From positions 1 through 20,777 of the IMG/VR virus record IMGVR_UViG_3300043773_000085: a DNA stretch of 20,777 nucleotides; one strand, given 5' to 3'. How positions within the stretch are numbered: position 1 is the stretch's first letter; each line of letters opens with the position of its first letter. Below, in pieces: positions 16,010 to 20,703 of the stretch. The translations under genes were made by a program, and so were the position numbers. Under the pieces are notes generated by a model. The model saw only the letters and a list, made by a program, of their open reading frames with translations, did no database searches and was not told the DNA's origin. The stretch is from a virus.

Positions 16010-16098
16010 TTGTCCACAGGCAGTTATGCACACTTGTCCACATTTACTTGTGGATAACTTAAACTGTAATGCTTTAATGAACATAAATCTGTGGATAA
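16010..16098. other. DnaA-box cluster, candidate replication origin
   Basis: Five DnaA-box-like 9-mers lie in 89 bp: TTGTCCACA at 16010 and 16034, TTATGCACA at 16024, and the exact consensus (TTATCCACA, read as TGTGGATAA) at 16049 and 16090. Three point one way and two the other. An A/T-rich tract lies about 80-110 bp to the left and A/T-rich DNA flanks the right. DnaA normally opens origins by binding such sites, so this is a candidate phage origin using host DnaA. Alternatively the boxes could regulate the terminase transcript. Confidence 0.7.
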
Positions 16099-16109
16099 CT
16101 TAGGGTCAA
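16080..16109 (-). promoter_or_regulatory. Possible promoter for the large-terminase operon
   Basis: On the minus strand TTGACC (16109-16104) and TATGTT (16085-16080) are 18 bases apart, resembling a sigma-70 promoter reading toward the large terminase. One consensus DnaA box lies in the spacer. The -10 match is only fair. Confidence 0.35.
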
Positions 16110-16200
16110 CTTAACATAATGGTCATCGTATAAAGTAGAAACGGGAAAACCCTTGGTTTTGTTGCGTCTTTGCAACGTGACGGCGCGTGCGCGTAATTCT

Positions 16201-16225
16201 ACAAAATCTATGCGGAAAGCGCATA
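16201..16225 (-). terminator. Weak terminator after the small terminase
   Basis: TATGCG-N5-CGCATA forms a perfect six-pair hairpin (16209-16225). On the minus strand it is followed by GATTTTGT. It lies five bases past the small-terminase stop. The stem is short and the U-run modest, so termination may be partial. Confidence 0.5.
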
Positions 16226-16229
16226 ACCT

Positions 16230-16730
16230 TTACGCTTCCTTAACCTCAACATCAACAACGCTACTGTCGTCATTCAGCACACGTTGCTTTGCTTCTTTGA
16301 GTGCGTCCATCACGCTAATGCGGTTATCAGTCACGGCAACGTCAATGCGATCACCATAAACTTTGGGCTTAAGTTTAGAAGCCACCCATTTGCGGGCATC
16401 AACTTGCATCCGTTTTTGTTGCACCCAAGCGCTAGCCATAGGGCCTTCTAAACCGTCTGGCATCTCTTGGTCAGCCAGTTCAATGATTTCCTCTGCCAAA
16501 CGGTCTGCACGGCTTTCTACGGCCTTTTCGTACATGGTTCTAAACTCAGGGCTGTTTCTGAGTGTAAGCATCACCAATTGATACGACGGCATTCCTTCTG
16601 CTTTAATCGCCGTGCTTAGACTTTTACCTTCAGAAATCTGCTCACACAATATCTGCCAGCATGGATTATCAGCGCCATACACAACTGGTCTACCGCCAGG
16701 GTGCTTTTGCACCGCCAAGTTATCAGTCAC
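16230..16730 (-). CDS. Small terminase subunit
   Basis: A 166-aa DNA-recognition subunit of the packaging motor, of the type seen in Sf6-like phages. The N-terminus has HPGGRPVVYG and an HTH-like region (LCEQISEGKSLSTAIKAEGM), followed by helices SRADRLAEEIIELADQ and QQKRMQVDARKWVASKLKPK, then VYGDR, which are typical of this family. The start is GTG at 16730. It is fixed by AGGAG at 16738-16742 (seven bases upstream) and by a GTGA overlap with the stop of the 29-codon mini-ORF. A non-coding region with DnaA boxes separates it from the large subunit, whereas the two are usually adjacent. Confidence 0.9.
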   Translation of the reverse strand: MTDNLAVQKHPGGRPVVYGADNPCWQILCEQISEGKSLSTAIKAEGMPSYQLVMLTLRNSPEFRTMYEKAVESRADRLAEEIIELADQEMPDGLEGPMASAWVQQKRMQVDARKWVASKLKPKVYGDRIDVAVTDNRISVMDALKEAKQRVLNDDSSVVDVEVKEA

Positions 16731-16816
16731 TTGTAAACTCCTAAAAAAGCGAGGTACTCACACCAACGGCGCTTTCCCTCAAAGGTGCAGCAATGGCAAC
16801 TGCGCACACGCATCAT
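16727..16816 (-). CDS. 29-aa cysteine-rich mini-ORF (candidate microprotein)
   Basis: A 30-codon frame fits exactly between its neighbours. Its ATG overlaps the stop of the RusA-like gene as ATGA, with GAGG upstream, and its stop overlaps the GTG start of the small terminase as GTGA. The product starts MMRVRSCHCCTFEGKRRWCE and has four Cys and one His (C7, H8, C9, C10, C19), suggestive of a small metal-binding knuckle, with a hydrophobic end. It may instead be a translation relay that delivers ribosomes to the small-terminase GTG. No family is recognised, and chance cannot be excluded for so short a frame. Confidence 0.5.
   Translation of the reverse strand: MMRVRSCHCCTFEGKRRWCEYLAFLGVYK
16738..16742 (-). 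promoter_or_regulatory. Ribosome binding site fixing the GTG start of the small terminase
   Basis: AGGAG lies seven bases before the GTG at 16730. No ATG of this frame has comparable support, so the GTG start is preferred. Confidence 0.8.
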
Positions 16817-17160
16817 GTTATCACCTCAATCTCAACCTTGTAAACCTTTGGGCCACCAGACCTTTGGGCATACTGCCAATCAACCAAACTACTGCCATCA
16901 TCAACGCCAAGCCAGTCAGCCACACCATCCCTGACCGCCTTAAACCCAGACTGCAAGTTATCGCCATCCAAGCGCCTTGGAGCCACCCTAGTGAGCACAA
17001 TGGTCACCGGCAACACTTCCACCCCAAAAGACCGCGCAACAGCTGCTAATGCATTCTTAGTCTTTTGTCGCTGACTTTTGGTTAGCCTAGCTTTCGCAGC
17101 CCAATGCAGTCTCATGTTTGCCACTGACACAATTTTCATGTCCATCTCAACTTCTATCAT
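16813..17160 (-). CDS. RusA-like Holliday-junction resolvase family protein
   Basis: A 115-aa protein with the layout of RusA-type resolvases: VSVANMRLHWAAKARLTKSQ, a VTIVLTRVAPRRLDGDNLQS strand-turn with Asp, then GFKAVRDGVADWLGVDDGS with paired Asp near the end of the active-site helix. RusA enzymes cut four-way junctions using Asp residues at such places, so resolving replication or recombination intermediates before packaging is the likely role. Family assignment is moderate; phage homologues are often left hypothetical. GGGGG lies about six bases before the ATG at 17160; in-frame ATGs at residues 6 and 8 are alternatives. It lies just left of the repeat array. Confidence 0.72.
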   Translation of the reverse strand: MIEVEMDMKIVSVANMRLHWAAKARLTKSQRQKTKNALAAVARSFGVEVLPVTIVLTRVAPRRLDGDNLQSGFKAVRDGVADWLGVDDGSSLVDWQYAQRSGGPKVYKVEIEVIT

Positions 17161-17185
17161 TCAAACCCCCTGCCCAAAGTTCGGA

Positions 17186-17476
17186 TGTACCGAACCCCTT
17201 TATGTACCGAACCTGGGTGTCCTATAAGGACACCCGGTACGTTTCGGTACACCAAAGGTGGGGTCACCCGGTACATTTCGGTACGTTTCGGTACATATCG
17301 GTACACGGTTCGGTACATTTGCCATGTACCGATGTACCGAACTCGGTACATTTCGGTACAGTTCGGTACTTTTGACGTGTAACTAAATTACCATTTCGGT
17401 ACATTTCGGTACAAGTCAATGGTAACTTTGTTTCAAACTGGCTCACTTGGCTCCACTTTCGGTACAGTTCGGTACA
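17186..17476. repeat. Iteron-like array of TTCGGTACA (9-10 bp unit)
   Basis: There are eighteen CGGTAC cores (14 on plus, 4 on minus) in 291 bp. Eleven are exact copies of TTCGGTACA or its complement; the others differ by one or two bases. Plus copies start at 17233, 17243, 17267, 17277, 17287, 17297, 17309, 17342, 17352, 17362, 17395, 17405, 17458 and 17468, mostly exactly 10 bp apart within clusters, so sites would face one side of the helix. Minus copies are at 17186, 17203, 17325 and 17333. The array fills the gap between the primase-helicase and the RusA-like gene and extends into the primase gene end. It could be replication iterons, an operator array or a partition-like site. Confidence 0.85.
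17215..17235. promoter_or_regulatory. Perfect hairpin inside the repeat array
   Basis: GGGTGTCC (17215-17222) and GGACACCC (17228-17235) pair perfectly around the loop TATAA. No U-run follows on either strand, so it is not a standard terminator. It interrupts the repeats near the RusA-like gene and could be an origin hairpin or a protein site. Confidence 0.6.
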
Positions 17477-19481
17477 TGCCAGAGTTCTCCAAAACCATGG
17501 TTTTTTTCATCAAAGCATCTAAACATTCCTTAAATCTGCGTGAATTCAAACCATGCCCCTTGGCGCTTTCCCGCCATTGATCGTAATCAACCATGGCCGC
17601 AAACCCCTCAATCCCGTCACTGGCCCGCTTGGCTTCTATAGACACTAAAGAGTTAAGTGCAATGCGTTGGTTACCCGATAAGAGCGCCCGTTTCTGGATA
17701 TTCCCCATCAAGCCGGAGATGTCCACAGCCGTCAAATATGCACCCTTAACTGGCAACCCATGCTTGTCTTGGATGGGCAAATCAACCTGTGTGATCTGAA
17801 AGTTCTTAGGTGCAGGCATTTCTGCATCCTTCATCTTTTTGGATTCAAAGGCTATGGTTTTTGTGCCTGCATCCAACTGGCAGCGGTATTCCGCATCCAG
17901 TGCGCCCTTCAATGCCGTTGATCCCCGACTGCGATCCTTATCTGCCACACCTGAGTGGTGAACCACCAGAACGCAACACTTCCATGGCTGGCGAAGGTAA
18001 ACATCAAGGTGCTGAATGAACGCATTCATGTCCTGCGTGCTGTTCTCGTCACCCCCATGGTTTCTGGCCAAGGTGTCAATGATGATCATGCTTGGTGTTG
18101 TCCCTGCCTGCTGCGACAACTCTTTGATGGCCTCCGCCACCACTGCCGCCTCGGTTGCGTCATACAGCTGCGCCGCACGATGGCTCTTGTACAGTGGCGC
18201 ACCATCAAGGGTCTGGCCATTGCCTAATTGCCATGCCTTGAACCGCCTAGCAAGGCCATTGTGCCCCTCGCCGGCAATATAGAACACCGAGCCCTGCTTG
18301 ACCTCATGGCCATGCCATGGACGGCCAGTGGCTACACAACAAGCTATGTCGATGGAGACAAAGGACTTACCGCCGCCAGGGTCACCGAACACTTGTGCTA
18401 GGCTATCGCTCTCAATGTAGTCATCTACGATCCAGTTAATCTGGCTTAACTCCAAGCTATCAATTCTGGAAAACTCAAACGCCAGTTTGTCCCGCATGGG
18501 GCCAGCCACGCGCTCAATCTGCTCTTTGACCGCATCCAGACCTTGCAGGCAGTGCAGGTCATTGAAGTCTGTTGGTTTGTTGTCCACCATGTCAGACTCC
18601 CCAAATGATGGGTACACAATCTCCCCAAACACCAGAGCTGCCGCAGCCCTGCCCTTCGCAACACCAGGGTTGCCCTCGGTGAATTGGTCATTGTCCGCGC
18701 CAATGATAATCTTGGAGCCTGGGAACATCTCCTTCGCGCTCTTGGCTACCTTGGCCAAGTTCCCACAATCAAACGCCACCAAGACTGTGTAGTCTGTCGC
18801 CTCATGGATACTGGCGCAGGTTGCAAACCCCTCACCAATGAACACAATCTTTCTATTGCCCCTGAGTTCATAAAACCCACCCTCGATCTTGCCACCCTTC
18901 AAGAACCGCTTGTTGCCATCAGCATCAATGGTCTGGTACGAAAGAATCTCACCACCTTGGTTAATCACTGGCACAACAAGCCTGCCTGCACGATCAATCT
19001 TGATCCCATGGGCTTGAATGTGCTTCCTGACAAGGTATGGATGGTCATCACTGGCATCTGCGTACGTCCCAACCTCATCCTCTGCCCTCTCTGCTGCCAC
19101 CGCCTGACTAGCCAGCCTGTCAGCTTCCTTTTTGGCCTTGACATCTGCTACCCACTTATCATGTTCAAAGCGCTCAGTGAACGACATAGCACGGCCAGTA
19201 TCTGCCACCCATTTACTCTCAAACACTGGCTCTTTCCAACAGCCTGCAATGCCAACTGGCACTTTGCCACTGGTGTGCAAGATGTACCAACCATCCAATG
19301 CACCCTTCTTGGAAGATACATGAGCCACCCTGTGAATCTCACCATCAGCCACAATCTGGTCTTTGATCACAAGACCCGCAGCCTCACAGTGACGGCGAAA
19401 GCCTTCCTCTGGGTTGATCAGGTCTTGGCTCTCTGTTGCAACGGCAAAGCCATTGGGAAATATTGTTGTTAGGTTAGTCAT
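17433..19481 (-). CDS. Toprim-RepA-like primase-helicase
   Basis: A 682-aa replication protein. The N-terminal third has features of plasmid/phage primase-like regions (GWYILHTSGKVPVGIAGCWK around residues 65-83). A Toprim domain follows, with VFIGEGFATCASI (Glu217), VLVAFDCGN, and IIIGADNDQ (Asp263, Asp265). The C-terminal half is a RecA-type hexameric ATPase of the RepA/AAA_25 kind: Walker A GDPGGGKS at 366-373, Walker B SMIIIDTLAR near 464-473, and VVHHSG...RGSTALKGALDA at 507-530. It would unwind DNA and perhaps prime synthesis. Start ATG at 19481 overlaps the methyltransferase stop (TAATG). The last codons (MYRTVPK) come from two copies of the repeat array. Confidence 0.9.
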   Translation of the reverse strand: MTNLTTIFPNGFAVATESQDLINPEEGFRRHCEAAGLVIKDQIVADGEIHRVAHVSSKKGALDGWYILHTSGKVPVGIAGCWKEPVFESKWVADTGRAMSFTERFEHDKWVADVKAKKEADRLASQAVAAERAEDEVGTYADASDDHPYLVRKHIQAHGIKIDRAGRLVVPVINQGGEILSYQTIDADGNKRFLKGGKIEGGFYELRGNRKIVFIGEGFATCASIHEATDYTVLVAFDCGNLAKVAKSAKEMFPGSKIIIGADNDQFTEGNPGVAKGRAAAALVFGEIVYPSFGESDMVDNKPTDFNDLHCLQGLDAVKEQIERVAGPMRDKLAFEFSRIDSLELSQINWIVDDYIESDSLAQVFGDPGGGKSFVSIDIACCVATGRPWHGHEVKQGSVFYIAGEGHNGLARRFKAWQLGNGQTLDGAPLYKSHRAAQLYDATEAAVVAEAIKELSQQAGTTPSMIIIDTLARNHGGDENSTQDMNAFIQHLDVYLRQPWKCCVLVVHHSGVADKDRSRGSTALKGALDAEYRCQLDAGTKTIAFESKKMKDAEMPAPKNFQITQVDLPIQDKHGLPVKGAYLTAVDISGLMGNIQKRALLSGNQRIALNSLVSIEAKRASDGIEGFAAMVDYDQWRESAKGHGLNSRRFKECLDALMKKTMVLENSGMYRTVPKVEPSEPV

Positions 19482-20304
19482 TAGATTCTTTCACTGAGTA
19501 ATTTCCATGCTGTTGCTGCCACTTTTGGAACCTGTCCGTTGCCAATGGCTTTAAGTCTGTCCACTCTTGCGGCCACCCCATCAGCCACTCTACCCACTCT
19601 GGGTTCAACGGCCCACCAGCCTGTGCCGCTAGGGGGATCTCGTTCCTCTTGTACTCCGAGGGATTTCCACCGTCTTTGTGCATTCTGGCCACTGGTGTTG
19701 GCCATAGTCTTGGATTGTTCACTTGATCCACCAGTCTGATCTGGATGGGCTGGCCGTTCTGGCGATGATTCTGGCCCTGCTTGAGCAATCCAGATGTCCC
19801 CCCCCCCCCCGTGTCTGGCGTGCGCCACAATCCACGCTCTGTCCCTTTGATGCGGTGCGCCGACATCGACTGCTCCCATAACAGTCCATCGCGCGTCATA
19901 CCCGAGACTGGAAAGGTCTGCAAGGACTCGTCCGAGTCCTCGATGAATGAGCATTGGGCTGTTTTCCACGAATACGAATCTGGGTCTAACTTCGCTAACC
20001 ACCCGCGCCATGTGATACCACATTGAGGACTGCTCTCCGTCAAGCCCTGCGCCTCGGCCTGCAATGGAAATGTCCGTACAGGGAAAGCCGCCCGAAACAA
20101 CGTCAACAATTCCTCGCCATGGCTGTCCGTCAAAGGTTTGAACGTCATCCCAAATCGGGAAAGGCGGCAAAACTCCGTCATTTTGTCTGGCGACAAGTAC
20201 GCAAGCTGCGTAGGGTTCCCACTCGACTGCGCACACTGTTTGCCATCCAAGCAAGTGTCCCCCAAGTATTCCCCCACCAGCGCCTGCGAAAAGAGCCAAC
20301 TCAT
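19474..20304 (-). CDS. Overlapping +1-frame ORF co-extensive with the methyltransferase
   Basis: A 276-aa frame (start MSWLFSQALVGEYLGDTC) shares nearly all its DNA with the methyltransferase. Its ATG directly follows the upstream TGA and lies eight bases after GGAGG (20313-20317), a better spacing than that of the methyltransferase GTG. It stays open for 276 codons and ends 5 bases inside the next gene. Its middle (LSRFGMTFKPLTDSHGEELL, then SYSWKTAQCS and SGMTRDGLLWE) and its end (LNPEWVEWLMGWPQEWTDLK) match phage proteins that I remember as deposited separately. Either this is a true overprinted second gene or a recurrent ORF-calling artefact. No known fold is evident. Confidence 0.5.
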   Translation of the reverse strand: MSWLFSQALVGEYLGDTCLDGKQCAQSSGNPTQLAYLSPDKMTEFCRLSRFGMTFKPLTDSHGEELLTLFRAAFPVRTFPLQAEAQGLTESSPQCGITWRGWLAKLDPDSYSWKTAQCSFIEDSDESLQTFPVSGMTRDGLLWEQSMSAHRIKGTERGLWRTPDTGGGGTSGLLKQGQNHRQNGQPIQIRLVDQVNNPRLWPTPVARMHKDGGNPSEYKRNEIPLAAQAGGPLNPEWVEWLMGWPQEWTDLKPLATDRFQKWQQQHGNYSVKESND

Positions 20305-20308
20305 TCAC
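19481..20308 (-). CDS. C5 cytosine DNA methyltransferase
   Basis: A 275-aa enzyme that transfers a methyl group from AdoMet to cytosine in DNA, probably to protect phage DNA from restriction. Residues count from the GTG at 20308. Motif I is LALFAGAGG (about 4-12), motif IV GGFPCTDIS with catalytic Cys77, motif VI FVFVENSP (Glu115; usually ENV), motif VIII HQRDRAWIVA (about 153-162), and motifs IX/X near RVDRLKAIGNGQVP (about 248-261). The region between VIII and IX, where target recognition lies, is short (about 85 aa) and contains four Gly from the G13 run. GTG overlaps the upstream stop (GTGA); a longer frame to 20443 lies inside the regulator gene and is rejected. Confidence 0.9.
   Translation of the reverse strand: MNELALFAGAGGGILGGHLLGWQTVCAVEWEPYAACVLVARQNDGVLPPFPIWDDVQTFDGQPWRGIVDVVSGGFPCTDISIAGRGAGLDGEQSSMWYHMARVVSEVRPRFVFVENSPMLIHRGLGRVLADLSSLGYDARWTVMGAVDVGAPHQRDRAWIVAHARHGGGGDIWIAQAGPESSPERPAHPDQTGGSSEQSKTMANTSGQNAQRRWKSLGVQEERDPPSGTGWWAVEPRVGRVADGVAARVDRLKAIGNGQVPKVAATAWKLLSERI
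19798..19810. repeat. Homopolymer run: 13 C (13 G on the coding strand)
   Basis: Thirteen C in a row lie inside both overlapping frames, which both read four Gly there. Such runs slip during replication. At the present length both frames stay open through the run. The run could also be a sequencing length error, but the methyltransferase motifs on both sides are in one frame as written. Confidence 0.9.
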
Positions 20309-20520
20309 GTTGCCTCCACCAGTTCTGGCCAAATAGACTGCCAACTGCCTTGGCACACCATCTTGCGAGTAAGCCGCCCTTCGCTCTGCTGCTCCACTCT
20401 CACGGCCTCCCAAGCTGACATCTCTCTGCGCCCTGTCAGGCACTGGTAGAGATACTGCTCATTTATGCCAACTTTTTCTGCCAGTTGTCGGCGCTCATCT
20501 GGGGGTATTTGTGTGTTCAT
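20305..20520 (-). CDS. YdaS/Cro-like HTH regulator
   Basis: A 71-aa DNA-binding protein. MNTQIPPDERRQLAEKVGIN, then EQYLYQCLTGRREMSAWEAV, is a helix-turn-helix of the YdaS/Cro type (recognition helix around EQYLYQCLTG), and the end (CQGSWQSIWPEL) is common in this group. It probably binds the three CTAGCA-N3-TGCTAG sites just upstream and so controls its own operon and the divergent gene. ATG at 20520 is preferred over a TTG at 20529. No strong Shine-Dalgarno is visible. The stop TGA both overlaps the methyltransferase GTG and abuts the ATG of the overlapping frame. Confidence 0.82.
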   Translation of the reverse strand: MNTQIPPDERRQLAEKVGINEQYLYQCLTGRREMSAWEAVRVEQQSEGRLTRKMVCQGSWQSIWPELVEAT

Positions 20521-20532
20521 AGGACACAAAGT

Positions 20533-20642
20533 CTAGCAGATTGCTCTAGGTATGTAGCAATTTGACTATTGGAATAAACCCTTAAGGGTTTTCAGTTGAA
20601 ATATTTCTAGCAAAGTGCTTGTAACCGCTAGCAAACTGCTAG
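20533..20642. promoter_or_regulatory. Three operators, CTAGCA-N3-TGCTAG
   Basis: O3 (20628-20642) is a perfect inverted repeat CTAGCA-AAC-TGCTAG. O2 (20607-20621) is CTAGCA-AAG-TGCTTG. O1 (20533-20547) is CTAGCA-GAT-TGCTCT followed by AG. O2 and O3 start 21 bp apart, two helical turns. O1 sits just before the regulator start and could give autoregulation; O2 and O3 cover the rightward promoter. The binding partner is inferred to be the adjacent HTH protein. Confidence 0.72.
20576..20591. promoter_or_regulatory. 16-bp perfect palindrome between divergent genes
   Basis: AAACCCTTAAGGGTTT is symmetric without a spacer and lies between O1 and O2. It does not match the operators, so a second regulator or host factor could bind it. 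Confidence 0.5.
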
Positions 20643-20645
20643 AAT
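20619..20645 (+). promoter_or_regulatory. Likely rightward promoter under O2/O3
   Basis: TAGAAT (20640-20645) is a good -10, with TTGTAA at 20619-20624 as a poor, close-spaced -35 (15 bases). O2 overlaps the -35 side and O3 the spacer and -10, so binding would block transcription of the gene at 20704. Confidence 0.5.
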
Positions 20646-20651
20646 TTCTAC

Positions 20652-20675
20652 ATGCCACGAAATTGTTCATGGCAT
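20652..20675 (+). promoter_or_regulatory. Hairpin in the 5' leader of the rightward gene
   Basis: ATGCCA and TGGCAT, extended inward by GAA/TTC across one mismatch, form an imperfect nine-pair stem with a four-base loop. A small GCC-GAAA-GGC hairpin (20679-20688) follows, just before the AAGGA ribosome binding site. Confidence 0.45.
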
Positions 20676-20703
20676 CACGCCGAAAGGCCTTAAAGGAAAC
20701 AAA

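Noticed and set aside
15895-16017. 41-residue N-terminal extension of the large terminase
   Set aside because: It comes from the A/T tract and GC-rich block, has odd composition, and the normal terminase start follows at 15894.
17118-17375. Plus-strand ORF over the repeat array (and similar short ones)
   Set aside because: The peptides are just the decamer read in frame (repeated MYR, GTFRY), open because the unit lacks stops in these frames; no ribosome binding site.
17264-17446. Minus-strand 60-codon frame starting GTG at 17446 with GGAG nearby
   Set aside because: The start signal is fair, but the product is mostly repeat-encoded (MYRNVPKCTE-like); more likely an effect of the repeats than a gene.
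17186-17476. CRISPR array
   Set aside because: Units are 9-10 bp, in both orientations, with no regular unique spacers and no cas genes.
18684-19472. 262-aa plus-strand ORF opposite the primase-helicase
   Set aside because: Antisense shadow; no recognisable motif or ribosome binding site.
19798-19810. G13 run as a frameshift that breaks the methyltransferase
   Set aside because: Motifs I to VIII before it and IX-X after it are in the same frame as written, so the gene is intact at this length.
20309-20443. 45-residue N-terminal extension of the methyltransferase
   Set aside because: It lies wholly inside the HTH regulator gene; methyltransferase motif I begins right after the GTG at 20308, which has a GGAGG site.
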